DNA of 64,000 nt from Maritalea porphyrae. Its GTDB lineage: Bacteria > Pseudomonadota > Alphaproteobacteria > Rhizobiales > Devosiaceae. Positions 33,525-42,570 of the stretch are shown here, piece by piece. Both the position numbers and the translations under genes were made by a program. The stretch lies in the NCBI RefSeq assembly GCF_030159895.1, contig NZ_BSNI01000002.1, positions 1,142,306-1,206,305 on the forward strand, read 5' to 3'. The notes beneath the pieces were generated by a model. The model searched no databases. It had not been told where the DNA came from and saw only the letters and a list, made by a program, of their open reading frames with translations. How positions within the stretch are numbered: position 1 is the first letter of the stretch; each line of letters begins with the position of its first letter.

Positions 33525-34003
33525 CCATTTAGCATCCAAAATGAAGCGTTCAGAAGGCTGGCGAATGACACCCATGCCAAATATGGGATCGCCAGATATG
33601 CGCCAATGCGGTCACGCTTCCACATCAACAAGATGAACGCTAAAATCACCACATCGAGTGCCACAATATAGATTAGTGCGGCGCCAAGATTGTACGCGCC
33701 GAAAAATACGGGCGTCCAAATCGTGTTGAGGGCGTATTGTAGGGTCCAAAGCGCTATCAATAGCGGCTTCCAAGCATCCTTGGCCATATAGACGAGGCGG
33801 AAGCCGATTGTTGCAACGAAGATGTAGAGGATTGTCCACACGGGCCCAAATAGCCAATTGGGTGGTGCAAAAGAGGGCGAAGTGAGTTCAGAATAATATC
33901 CTTTAATATCCCAAAGCCCAGCACTGCTTGCCGCTACAATTGTGCCAACATAGAAGATGACCCAAGTGGCGATCTTCATATAGCGTTCGTTTTTTTGTTC
34001 CAT
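33521..34003 (-). CDS. tspO: TspO/MBR family protein
   Basis: A 160-residue membrane protein with five hydrophobic helices. SFAPPNWLFGPVWTILYIFVATIGFRLVY, YALNTIWTPVFFGAYNLGAA and YLAWVSFASLLNASFWMLNG are the hallmark TspO sequences; the family binds porphyrins and related tetrapyrroles and acts in stress signalling. The frame opens at 34066, but ATG 34003 (MEQKNERYMKIATW) has GGAACAGG upstream. A second TspO-like gene lies at 38995. Its stop shares CTAA with the EAL gene. Confidence 0.9.
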   Translation of the reverse strand: MEQKNERYMKIATWVIFYVGTIVAASSAGLWDIKGYYSELTSPSFAPPNWLFGPVWTILYIFVATIGFRLVYMAKDAWKPLLIALWTLQYALNTIWTPVFFGAYNLGAALIYIVALDVVILAFILLMWKRDRIGAYLAIPYLAWVSFASLLNASFWMLNG

Positions 34004-34146
34004 GACCTGTTCCAATTTCGGTTCCCTTTGAGCACTCTGTACGAGCAGGTTAGCCTGACAGATCAACTAAAGGCAAAAACCATTCACTTGGTTCGCTATT
34101 ATCACCTTCCCCTTCAGTCATGAATGTTTGTGAATGCCTCATTCGA

Positions 34147-34179
34147 AATGATCATGGATTTTTTGATCAAATTATCATG
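34147..34179. promoter_or_regulatory. near-direct repeat upstream of the semialdehyde dehydrogenase
   Basis: AATGATCATG (34147-34156) is repeated as AATTATCATG (34170-34179), with one mismatch and start points 23 bases apart, about two helical turns, in the space between tspO and gabD. Two further TGATCA cores lie close by. It could be a tandem operator; there is no known consensus to match, so confidence is low. Confidence 0.3.
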
Positions 34180-34292
34180 ATTGGTCGTGACACTAACCAA
34201 AACTCCAGCTAGGCTCAGTGTTCCTCTTTGTGTTTTTGTTTCAATAATCGTCGTTCAAATTGAGACCTTGCGGTTGTTGAGAAAGGTTTGCC

Positions 34293-35753
34293 ATGTTGGA
34301 TATCGCCTCAAAGTTCAAAATGTCGGATGCCTATATTGATGGGCAATGGGTCAAAGGCAGTAGCGGCAAAAGCTTTGCCGTTAGCAACCCGGCAAATGGC
34401 GCGCATTTGGCCAATGTGGCTGATGCCACTGCTGATGATGCCCTCGCTGCCGTTGCCGCTGCCAAAGCTGCATTTAAGCCTTGGGCCGCCAAAACAGCAA
34501 AGCAGCGCTGCGATATTCTGCGCAGATGGAATGATCTGATCTTGGAAAATGTCGAGCAACTCGGTGCGCTATTGTCGACAGAACAAGGTAAGCCGCTTGC
34601 TGAAGCAAAGGGCGAAATCGTTTATGGCGCAAGCTATATTGATTGGTTCGCTGAGGAAGCGCGCCGCGCTTATGGCGACATTATTCCGCCCGCGCGTCCC
34701 AACACGCAAATCGTTGTGATGAAACAACCTGTCGGCGTTGTCGCAGCTATTACCCCTTGGAATTTCCCCAACGCGATGATCGCGCGCAAAGTAGCGCCAG
34801 CCCTTGCAGCAGGCTGTACAATTGTGATCAAACCCGCACCTGAAACGCCATTGTCTGCCCTTGCGCTCGCTGTTTTGGCAGAAGAAGCCGGCATACCAAA
34901 AGGCGTACTCAATATTTTGCCTACAACGCACACCACTGAAGTTGGCGACGTGCTGACCAAGCATGAAGATATCGCCAAAGTGTCGTTTACCGGCTCTACA
35001 AATGTTGGACGTTTGATCATGCGAAACGGCGCAGACACCGTGAAAAAGCTTTCGCTTGAATTGGGCGGCAATGCGCCATTTATCGTGTTCGACGATGCCA
35101 ATTTGGATGACGCTGTTGAAGGCGCGTTAAACTCAAAATTCCGCAACTCTGGCCAAACCTGCGTTTGTGCCAATCGCATCTATGTGCAGGCGGGCATTTA
35201 TGATGCGTTTGCAGAGGCATTTGCCAAACGCGTTGGCGACCTCAAAGTTGGCGATGCCTTTGATGATGGTGTCACCCAAGGGCCATTGATCAATGCAAAT
35301 GCGCTCAAAAAAGTTGAGGAACTTGTGGGCGATGCGGTGCAAAAAGGTGCAACTGCAGCAACGGGTGGTAAACCACATGAGCTTGGTGGCCTATATTATG
35401 CGCCAACTGTTTTGCGTGATGTGCCGCTTAATGCACGTGTGCTCAAGGAGGAGATCTTTGGCCCTGTTGCCCCGCTGATCAAGTTCGAGACAGAAGAAGA
35501 GGTCATCGACTTAGCCAATGATTCTGAATTTGGCCTCGCGGGGTATTTCTTTGCGCGTGACATAGGTCGTGTTTGGCGGGTTGCCGAAGCGCTTGAATGT
35601 GGCATTGTCGGCGTGAACGAGGGTATCACCTCCGCTGTCGAAGCGCCTTTCGGTGGCGTTAAGCAGTCGGGTCTAGGTCGCGAAGGTTCGCACTATGGCT
35701 TGGACGACTATTTGGAAGTCAAATATGTGTTGATGGGTGGTTTGGGAAAATAG
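34293..35753 (+). CDS. gabD: succinate-semialdehyde dehydrogenase (GabD-like)
   Basis: A 486-residue aldehyde dehydrogenase of the GabD branch, oxidising succinate semialdehyde (from GABA) to succinate with NAD(P)+. Family markers: TEQGKPLAEAKGEIVYGASYIDWF, ITPWNFPNAMIARKVAPALAAGCTIVIKPAPETP, LELGGNAPFIVFDDA with the Glu/general base, and the catalytic Cys in GQTCVCANRIYVQ. ATG 34293 follows GAAAGG. It is a single gene ending 2 bases before the convergent ZntB-like gene. A GABA aminotransferase is not in the window, although a PLP decarboxylase is nearby. Confidence 0.88.
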   Translation: MLDIASKFKMSDAYIDGQWVKGSSGKSFAVSNPANGAHLANVADATADDALAAVAAAKAAFKPWAAKTAKQRCDILRRWNDLILENVEQLGALLSTEQGKPLAEAKGEIVYGASYIDWFAEEARRAYGDIIPPARPNTQIVVMKQPVGVVAAITPWNFPNAMIARKVAPALAAGCTIVIKPAPETPLSALALAVLAEEAGIPKGVLNILPTTHTTEVGDVLTKHEDIAKVSFTGSTNVGRLIMRNGADTVKKLSLELGGNAPFIVFDDANLDDAVEGALNSKFRNSGQTCVCANRIYVQAGIYDAFAEAFAKRVGDLKVGDAFDDGVTQGPLINANALKKVEELVGDAVQKGATAATGGKPHELGGLYYAPTVLRDVPLNARVLKEEIFGPVAPLIKFETEEEVIDLANDSEFGLAGYFFARDIGRVWRVAEALECGIVGVNEGITSAVEAPFGGVKQSGLGREGSHYGLDDYLEVKYVLMGGLGK

Positions 35754-35755
35754 CG

Positions 35756-36835
35756 CTACATCAGCCCCATTTTCTTGAACAGCCAAAATTGGAAGCCGCC
35801 AATTGCAACTAGGCTGATACAAACAATGGTGAATGCATAGGGACTATCAACCCCTGGCATTCCGCCCACATTTATGCCCAATAGGCCCGTCAAAAGACCA
35901 AGCGGTAAAAACAATGCAGCGACAATGGACAGCAAGAACATCTGCTTGTTCATTGTCTCTGCGCGTTTGTCCATCAATTGATCATGCACCACCTGCGCGC
36001 GGTCGCGGATGGCGTCCAAATCTTCGCCCAGTCGAGTAACCCGTTCACTTGCTTCGCGTAGCCGCGAGCGGTCACGCTCTTTCAGCCAAGCCAAATCTTC
36101 AATTAGTAGGGTGGTCAGCGCATCGCGTTGAGGCAACATATAACGTCGTAAGACGATTGAGATGCGCCGGATATCAGCCAAAGAGCCTCGCGATGTTTCC
36201 GCCGATGCATCCAGCACTTTTTCTTCTAAATCATCTACTTGCGCGTTAATATCAGCAACGAGGGGTTCCACTTCATCCACCAGACGCAAGGCCAGCTTTG
36301 CAACCAAATCGCCAGGAGACTTCGGGGCTTGGTCGCGTAGCATTGCTGCCATCAAATCATTGAGCGCACGCAACGGGCGCTGCCCAACGCTTAGCACTTG
36401 ATTAGCGGTGATCCACAAACGAATGGACACCATGTCCTCAGGCTCTGCGCCATGTTCAATATTGACCCCCCGCAAAATCAACAATGCGCCTTCACCATGA
36501 ACCGTGCAGCGTGGACGGGTCTCGGATGCGGTGAGCGCATCAACCACAAAACTGTCTCCGGCCAGTTCCTGCAGCTGTGGTCGTGTTGTTGCGTCATTGC
36601 GCAAAAAATGACGCCAAACAAATGCAGACTTGGCCGGCTTCGAGTTTTCTATTTGAGCATTCGCATCAGAAGCAAGAGCCTGAGCATGCCCGCGCCCATC
36701 CAAAGCAAACGCAAAAGCCTCGCTGGTTGCATTTTTTGTGTTCACGTCAGCATTCCTATCTGTCATGAATTCAAAGAAGCACTGCAATTCTGATTTGTCA
36801 CGCCAAATTCGACTGTTCGGTCGTGTTTCGGACAT
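35756..36835 (-). CDS. CorA/ZntB family divalent-metal transporter
   Basis: A 359-residue protein. The cytoplasmic N-terminal domain is followed by a long helix and two C-terminal transmembrane helices. The pore motif appears as LLGINVGGMPG, the ZntB form of the CorA GxN signature. ZntB moves Zn2+ and related ions. The start could be ATG 36835 (MSETRPNSRIW) or ATG 36766 (MTDRNADVNTK); neither has a strong ribosome-binding site, and the extra 23 residues look mildly atypical. It is divergent from an MscS-type channel gene, with 48 bases between the longer start and that gene. Confidence 0.88.
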   Translation of the reverse strand: MSETRPNSRIWRDKSELQCFFEFMTDRNADVNTKNATSEAFAFALDGRGHAQALASDANAQIENSKPAKSAFVWRHFLRNDATTRPQLQELAGDSFVVDALTASETRPRCTVHGEGALLILRGVNIEHGAEPEDMVSIRLWITANQVLSVGQRPLRALNDLMAAMLRDQAPKSPGDLVAKLALRLVDEVEPLVADINAQVDDLEEKVLDASAETSRGSLADIRRISIVLRRYMLPQRDALTTLLIEDLAWLKERDRSRLREASERVTRLGEDLDAIRDRAQVVHDQLMDKRAETMNKQMFLLSIVAALFLPLGLLTGLLGINVGGMPGVDSPYAFTIVCISLVAIGGFQFWLFKKMGLM

Positions 36836-36883
36836 ATTTGAATAGTTATTCCGTCTGACAACAAAAGTGGATAAGATGCCAAT

Positions 36884-38233
36884 ATGAATGAATTTAGTCC
36901 CATTCTTGAGCAGATGGCGCAGGCGCTAAATAGCTTCCTGCAGATTTTTGGCCTTTCATTGAACCAGGGCCACCTGTTTTGGGGCGCCGTTCAAATTGCG
37001 CTCATTCTGGCCAGCTATGTTTTAGCAAAATTCATAAACGCAAAAATTGAGCCAAAACTCGAGGTGCGCGTGCGAGCGATGTCCATCAAGGGCAATCGAT
37101 TGCGCATGGTTGCGGTGGCGCTACGGCGTACCCAATGGGCAATCTTTGTCGTGTTGCTATGGATTTCTGTGTTTTTGCTCAAGACGAGTACATGGGATAG
37201 CCGTTCGTTTTTGCTAACGGCGGTGGCGAGCCTTGCAACGTCTTGGCTGTTCATTTCGTTCGCTTCGCGTGTCATCAAAAACCGAACCCTGTCGCGCTTG
37301 GTCGCAGCTTTTGGTTGGGTAGTTGTTGCGCTTTACACGCTTGGCATCCTGCAACAAACCATAACGCTTTTCGATGAGCTAGCCATTGAAATGAGCGGCT
37401 TCCGCTTTTCGCTTTTGATGGTGGTACAAGGCGTTGTTTTGCTGTCGGTTCTTTTTTGGGCCGCGATGGCGATTAGCCGACTATTGGAAAAACAGTTCCA
37501 AGCGTTTGAAGACATCTCGCCAACCATGCGGGTTCTGGTTGGCAAAATTTCGCGATTCGTCTTGTTGACCCTTGCAGGCGTAATTGGCCTTTCGATGATC
37601 GGTATCGACTTCTCGGCGCTGACGCTTGTATCTGGTGCCATCGGTTTGGGTATTGGTTTCGGTCTGCAAAAGGTCGTTTCAAACTTGATCTCAGGCGTTA
37701 TTTTGTTGCTCGATCGGTCGATTAAACCGGGCGACGTTATTTCGGTCGGGAACACGTTTGGTTGGATCACATCGTTGAACGCGCGATATGTGTCGGTCAC
37801 CGCGCGCGATGGCCGCGAATATCTGATCCCGAACGAAGACTTGATTACGCAGCGAGTGGAAAACTGGTCATTCAACGATCCCTACATTCGCATCGATATT
37901 CAATTTGGTGTGAGCTACAATTCTGACCCGCATTTGGTGAAGAAAGTGGCGGTTGAAGCGACGTTGGATCATCCACGCACCATCCGGGCTACCGGCGAAT
38001 ATCAAACCGTGTGCCACGTTATTGCATTTGGTGAATCCTCAATTGATTTCACACTGCGCTTTTGGATTTCTGACCCTGCGAACGGTATCACCAATATCCG
38101 CGGCGACGTGTTCTTAGCGATTTGGGATGCGTTCAAAGAACACAATATTGAGATCCCATATCCGCACCGTCATTTGCTGCTTGATCCTAGCGTCAAGCCG
38201 ATACTGCACGGTCAGGAGCCGGCAAAGTCGTGA
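36884..38233 (+). CDS. MscS family mechanosensitive channel
   Basis: A 449-residue protein. Five or more hydrophobic segments precede the pore helix GAIGLGIGFGLQKVVSNLISGVILLLDRSIKPGDVI, which is the MscS TM3/beta-domain signature. The following beta domain and C-terminal vestibule (YIRIDIQFGVSYNSD, ...FTLRFWISDPANG) are complete. Such channels release solutes upon osmotic downshift. ATG 36884 begins MNEFSPILEQMAQAL. The stop overlaps the pcp start by GTGA, so the two genes are coupled. Confidence 0.92.
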   Translation: MNEFSPILEQMAQALNSFLQIFGLSLNQGHLFWGAVQIALILASYVLAKFINAKIEPKLEVRVRAMSIKGNRLRMVAVALRRTQWAIFVVLLWISVFLLKTSTWDSRSFLLTAVASLATSWLFISFASRVIKNRTLSRLVAAFGWVVVALYTLGILQQTITLFDELAIEMSGFRFSLLMVVQGVVLLSVLFWAAMAISRLLEKQFQAFEDISPTMRVLVGKISRFVLLTLAGVIGLSMIGIDFSALTLVSGAIGLGIGFGLQKVVSNLISGVILLLDRSIKPGDVISVGNTFGWITSLNARYVSVTARDGREYLIPNEDLITQRVENWSFNDPYIRIDIQFGVSYNSDPHLVKKVAVEATLDHPRTIRATGEYQTVCHVIAFGESSIDFTLRFWISDPANGITNIRGDVFLAIWDAFKEHNIEIPYPHRHLLLDPSVKPILHGQEPAKS

Positions 38234-38877
38234 CGCAACGCATTTTGCTGACCGGCTTTGAACCATTTGGCGGTGAGGCGACAAATCCCAGTATGGAGAT
38301 CGCCAAAGCGCTGGACGGTTATCAGAGCGAAGGATTTATTATTCAAGCTGCTATTCTGCCGGTTGTGCGACACAAATCAGTAAATCGTGTTGTCGAGCTG
38401 ATCAAAAAAATCGAACCAACTATTGTCATTGCATTGGGAGTTGCGGTTGGACGCTCAGCCATTACACCGGAGAAAGTCGCAATCAACTTCGATGATTTTC
38501 GCATTCCGGACAATGCGGGCAATCAACCAATTGGTGAAGCCATTCGGGCTGAGGGCGCTGCAGCGCACTTTTCCACATTACCCATCAATCTCATGACGCA
38601 GTCCATTTGCACTGAGAACGTCCCCGGCGCGGTATCGTTTAGCGCAGGCACATTTGTATGCAATCACGTGATGTACGGTGCGCTGGATCATATTGAACGT
38701 AACAAGCTTCCGATCAGGGCCGGCTTCATCCATGTCCCGCAGGCAACCGAGTTTTGTAGCGACCCCAACATACCAACCATCAAGCTGCAGCAGATGGTCA
38801 ACGCCATCTGCAAAGCAATTGCTGCAGCGGTAAATGTCGAAGCGGACGTGAAGATCAATGCAGGCAATATCCAGTAG
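38230..38877 (+). CDS. pcp: pyroglutamyl-peptidase I
   Basis: A 215-residue cysteine peptidase removing N-terminal pyroglutamate. The catalytic triad regions are present: Glu in INFDDFRIPDNAGNQP vicinity (the PEKVAINFDD segment), Cys in GTFVCNHVMYG and His in GFIHVPQ. The start GTG 38230 overlaps the MscS stop as GTGA, so it depends on MscS translation. Length matches the family. No known functional link between the two genes is known to me. Confidence 0.92.
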   Translation: MTQRILLTGFEPFGGEATNPSMEIAKALDGYQSEGFIIQAAILPVVRHKSVNRVVELIKKIEPTIVIALGVAVGRSAITPEKVAINFDDFRIPDNAGNQPIGEAIRAEGAAAHFSTLPINLMTQSICTENVPGAVSFSAGTFVCNHVMYGALDHIERNKLPIRAGFIHVPQATEFCSDPNIPTIKLQQMVNAICKAIAAAVNVEADVKINAGNIQ

Positions 38878-38994
38878 CCCAATTGCCCGCTTTTTACTTG
38901 TCTCCATAGTAAAAGATTAACCGGTTGATTTAACGCGATCTTTGATTGTGGGCTCTATTCTGATTTGTGCGTCAAAGCACAAAAGGGGCAGATG

Positions 38995-39474
38995 ATGAGC
39001 AACGTACAAGAGCATTTTGGACTTGAAGCTCCGCGTCGTGCTGGTGTTACGTTTATCATTTTTGCCGTGACGATTTTCCCAATCCTTACTGGCCCGAGCA
39101 TAATGGCAAATCCTGAATGGTTTCGCTCAATCACGTGGCCGAGCTTTACGCCAATGAGTAAGTTTTGGGCCCTTGCATACTTGGCGTCGCATGTCCTGGT
39201 TGCCTATCAAGTGGCGGCTGAGCGACGAGTACATGGCAATAGACTGTTTTTTCAGCTTTGGGCTGCAACGGTGCTGCTCACATGGGGATTTGTCATTTTG
39301 TTCTTTGCAATGCAAAGCCTGTTTTTTGCCGCGCTGTCCCAGTTATTGCTTACGATTGTGTATGTAGCTTTGATCCCGCTCTCAAGGGGAAGCACACTCA
39401 CAGCCGTTTTAACGTTGCTACCAGCTGCAGTTTATTGCGGTTTTGCAGCGTTGATCATCTACCTCGCAACCTAA
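38995..39474 (+). CDS. TspO-like membrane protein (divergent member)
   Basis: A 159-residue protein with five hydrophobic helices and TspO-like patterns in order: ITWPSFTPMSKFWALAYLASHVLVAYQV and LFFQLWAATVLLTWGFVILFFAMQSLFFAAL. The conserved PSFxPP is only PSFTPM here and other TspO residues are altered, so it is a divergent branch. The frame opens at 38965; ATG 38995 is six bases after AAAGGGG. Its stop shares CTAA with the convergent serine-hydrolase gene. It is the second TspO-family gene of the window. Confidence 0.75.
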   Translation: MSNVQEHFGLEAPRRAGVTFIIFAVTIFPILTGPSIMANPEWFRSITWPSFTPMSKFWALAYLASHVLVAYQVAAERRVHGNRLFFQLWAATVLLTWGFVILFFAMQSLFFAALSQLLLTIVYVALIPLSRGSTLTAVLTLLPAAVYCGFAALIIYLAT

Positions 39475-40859
39475 GAACCTGTCGCGTCCAAAATCGCTGA
39501 AACCATCGCTTGGGGCCGATAGCCTAAATTGGATGGCGTCAAACCCATCCGCACCACAACTAGTCCCTTAGATGGAATGATCGCTATGGCTTGGCCGTCA
39601 TGCCCCAGCAGCCAACGCGTATCAAGCGGCAGATCAAACCCTGCATCCGGGTCTATTCCTTCCGCAACGCCTCTTGATGGGCCATGTAGCCATATCTGCC
39701 CATTCCCATATTTGGCTCGACCCCACGCCGCCATCGATGTAGCCGCAGGAGACACCATCCACGACAAGTACTCTTCGTTTACCAATTGCTTGCCCGCCCA
39801 AACGCCCTTGTTGGCGATTAACTGCCCAATTCGTGCCCAGTCGCGCGCTGAGGCGTAGAGATAGGACGAGCCTGCATATGTGCCCGCCGCGTCAGTTTCT
39901 AACGTCGCAGTTCGCATGCCCAGCGGTCCGAATAGTTTTTCGTGTGGTAGGGCGAGCGCCTTATCTCCCACATGGTCTTGCCAAATGCGCGACAATAATA
40001 CCGTTGTACCGGAAGAGTAATGAAAACGCTTAGGTGCGTTTTCGTTGTCGATCGGTAGCGAGGCAGCAAATGCCGCCATGTCAGGCTCGAGGTAAAGCAT
40101 GCGGGTGACGTCTGAAACGCTGCCATAGCCTTCGTTCCACTGCAGGCCAGAACTCATGCTCATCAAAGTACCGAGTGATAAGTTGCTACGAATATCATCG
40201 TGCCAATTGTCAAAGAGTTCCGTCATCTCTGGGTCAAAATTATTTTCAAAAGCAGCACCCAAAAGTAGTGCGGTGACGGTCTTGGTCATTGACCAACCCA
40301 ATAGTGGGGTCTCAGCATCAAAACCAGATCCGTAAGTTTCACCGATTAGTTTGCCATCTTTGATCACCACAACAGCACGCATTGCGGGGCCAACCAATTC
40401 TTCGTCAACCAATATATTATCAACAGCGATGTTATTTGGCCCCATGGGCCAGTCACTCAGCTGAGTATATTTTTCGATTTGTGTGTCGGCCAAATTGACT
40501 TGTTTGACCGCTTCAAGATTGCCATCCGGTGCGCTCGCGCAGCCCAAACCATCCCGATAAACCGCGCTGCCTGTCGCAAATAGTCCAAGCATCCTGGCGG
40601 TCACAACGCCTTTGGGTTCGTCCACTTCTACATTGATGTATCCAAGGATTGGATGCCCACCTGCCTGTACGTCAATGTTTTGTACTTCGACTGGGTCGCG
40701 CCCAGCCAGAAACACGTTTGAACAAACAATTTTGGCAGAATAGTTGGTGGCAACCCGCAACATGTCCGGCGGTGCAATAAATAAATAGCCAACTACAACA
40801 ATCACTAAAAAAACAAAAAGGCCCAAAAGGCCTTTAATGGCGAACCCAAACCACCGCAT
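39471..40859 (-). CDS. serine hydrolase of the beta-lactamase/D-Ala-D-Ala carboxypeptidase fold
   Basis: A 462-residue protein with an N-terminal membrane anchor (about residues 5-30). It resembles class C beta-lactamase-like serine hydrolases: the active-site Ser-x-x-Lys is in GWSMTKTVTALLLG (about residue 188), a YSS motif follows in RFHYSSGTTVLLSRIW, and HDGQAIAIIP near the end. The catalytic part is periplasmic. The frame opens at 40886, but GGGAGG stands 8 bases before ATG 40859 (MRWFGFAIKG). Substrate is unknown; activity on beta-lactams should not be assumed. Confidence 0.88.
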   Translation of the reverse strand: MRWFGFAIKGLLGLFVFLVIVVVGYLFIAPPDMLRVATNYSAKIVCSNVFLAGRDPVEVQNIDVQAGGHPILGYINVEVDEPKGVVTARMLGLFATGSAVYRDGLGCASAPDGNLEAVKQVNLADTQIEKYTQLSDWPMGPNNIAVDNILVDEELVGPAMRAVVVIKDGKLIGETYGSGFDAETPLLGWSMTKTVTALLLGAAFENNFDPEMTELFDNWHDDIRSNLSLGTLMSMSSGLQWNEGYGSVSDVTRMLYLEPDMAAFAASLPIDNENAPKRFHYSSGTTVLLSRIWQDHVGDKALALPHEKLFGPLGMRTATLETDAAGTYAGSSYLYASARDWARIGQLIANKGVWAGKQLVNEEYLSWMVSPAATSMAAWGRAKYGNGQIWLHGPSRGVAEGIDPDAGFDLPLDTRWLLGHDGQAIAIIPSKGLVVVRMGLTPSNLGYRPQAMVSAILDATGS

Positions 40860-40976
40860 TTGTTCTGCCTCCCTCAAGTAGAACAATTGGCGCTATCAAA
40901 TCATATTTGACGTAAGGTGCAAGCGATTATTGTTTGGGTAAAAGCTGAGCTATTTGAGCACGCGTTGTGCTTGCCC

Positions 40977-41105
40977 TTATGTTAGCTGCAATAGCAAAAA
41001 GAGCCCGCCACCCCAGACGATAAGTGCCGCGAGCAACACGCAGGCCATGCCACCTAGGTACTCGCGCCCCTTTGACTGAACATAGGCATGGAACAGCTCT
41101 ATCAT
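40977..41105 (-). CDS. 42-residue membrane protein
   Basis: This short gene was found by its ribosome-binding site: GGGGGG lies six bases before the ATG on the minus strand. The 42-residue product starts MIELFHAYVQSKGREYLGG and continues with one hydrophobic helix (MACVLLAALIVWGGGLFLLLQ, about residues 20-40), ending LT before TAA. The polar N-terminus with a basic charge and a single helix suggests a small inner-membrane protein. I recognise no family. Confidence 0.5.
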   Translation of the reverse strand: MIELFHAYVQSKGREYLGGMACVLLAALIVWGGGLFLLLQLT

Positions 41106-41222
41106 TTGTTTCCCCCCTTGAAACACAGATTTGCGCTGCCATGGTGCGCCGTTGGGAAGGTCAACACAATGAACAAATGGTTAAATGCTTAATTAGCAGG
41201 CATCCCAACTGCATGGATATGG

Positions 41223-42503
41223 TTAGCGTCGCTCATCCCACCAATCTTGAAGTTGCATCCCCCAATAGGCGCATTGCGTCGCCAAACGACCAATAGGTCC
41301 ACCCGCCCACCGAGCCGTGAATGGCGCAAAGTGCCTGTAGCGATCCGATTTTTCAGCGACCGCTTCGGCCACCACAATGCCAATTGCAGCGGTGGTGTTT
41401 AGCCCATGACCACCCGTCGCGGTTGCTGTCCAAATGCCGGGTTCTAGTTCCGCAAGAACGGGCATTTTATGGACGCAATAACCCATCAAGCCGGACCAAG
41501 CTTTTTCAATTTCCATGCCTTGAAGCTGTGGGTATATCGCTTCGATATCCGCGCGCAACAGATCAGACAGTGCATGTGGCTCAGACTTTTGTGTCGTAAT
41601 CCGGCCGCCCCATAACAACCTATCGCCGCCTTCAATTAGTCGATAGTAATCACCTGCGCGCCGGTTGTCAGAAATGCAACCCTCAAAACTAATTGCTTCC
41701 GCTAGACGGCTTTTCATCTTTTTGGTTGTCACCACATAGGTCGCCACCGGCAATACCGCTCCCTCAATTCTGGGGTACAGATCGTGCATGTAAGCACTGC
41801 CACAAAGGACAACTTTTCCGGCTGTTACAGTGCCACCAGATGCCGTTTCGATTGTGAATTTGTTTGCATGTTTGTTTAGCGCACGCGCATGTGTATTCTC
41901 ATATATCTGCCCGCCCTGCGCGCTAATGTCATTCGCAAGCGCGATGCAATAATTGAGCGGATGAATATGGAACGCAGAGCGATCCAAAAGACCCTGAAAG
42001 TAGCGCGTGCTTTTAAGGTGTTCGCGCACCTTGTCGGTTTCCCAATACTCATAGCTGGCGTCGTAGACTGAGGTGAGCCGTTCAACATCTTTTTGCAGTC
42101 CATCACCCACATCGTGACGAACAACACTGAGCCAATTGTTCCTTGGGTCTTGGCCCGTCTTTGCGAACCCGCCAATGTTCTCTCGAACATATTGAGTGCC
42201 TTCGCGGCTGATATCGAAGAGCGCTTTCGCGTGATCTACGCCAAGTTTCTTTTCAAGATTTAGAACGCCCTCAGCGTATCCATCAGATACAAAGCCGCCA
42301 TTGCGACCAGAAGCGCCCCATCCGATTTTATTGCCTTCTAATAGCGCAACCGACTTGCCGTGCTTTAGGAGTTCCCGCGCTGCGGTAAGCCCCGCAAGTC
42401 CGCCACCAACAACGCACACATCAACATCAGTGTCTATCGTCAGGGGAGTGTAATTGGTTTCTGCAATTTGCGTGGAGGCGTAATAGCTATCAATGTGAGG
42501 CAT
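41223..42503 (-). CDS. FAD-dependent oxidoreductase (DAO/PuuB-like)
   Basis: A 426-residue flavoprotein of the D-amino-acid-oxidase fold. VDVCVVGGGLAGLTAARELLKHGKSVALLEG is the FAD Rossmann site, and IGWGASGRNGGF is typical of gamma-glutamylputrescine oxidase (PuuB) and relatives. The C-terminal FAD-binding stretch is TGGHGLNTTAAIGIVVAEAVAE. Amine or amino-acid oxidation is likely; the substrate is unknown. It starts 67 bases after the sugar operon's last dehydrogenase gene on the same strand, so it may be cotranscribed or have its own promoter. Confidence 0.88.
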   Translation of the reverse strand: MPHIDSYYASTQIAETNYTPLTIDTDVDVCVVGGGLAGLTAARELLKHGKSVALLEGNKIGWGASGRNGGFVSDGYAEGVLNLEKKLGVDHAKALFDISREGTQYVRENIGGFAKTGQDPRNNWLSVVRHDVGDGLQKDVERLTSVYDASYEYWETDKVREHLKSTRYFQGLLDRSAFHIHPLNYCIALANDISAQGGQIYENTHARALNKHANKFTIETASGGTVTAGKVVLCGSAYMHDLYPRIEGAVLPVATYVVTTKKMKSRLAEAISFEGCISDNRRAGDYYRLIEGGDRLLWGGRITTQKSEPHALSDLLRADIEAIYPQLQGMEIEKAWSGLMGYCVHKMPVLAELEPGIWTATATGGHGLNTTAAIGIVVAEAVAEKSDRYRHFAPFTARWAGGPIGRLATQCAYWGMQLQDWWDERR

Positions 42504-42570
42504 TGTCGACCAGAGACTAGTTTAAACTCGGCCAATTTTTACACGGGACTATTGGTGCGCAAAACAGAAT

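Noticed and set aside
38914-38937. TTAACCGGTTGATTTAAC as CtrA site before the second TspO-like gene
   Set aside because: The spacing between TTAA elements is nine bases, not seven.
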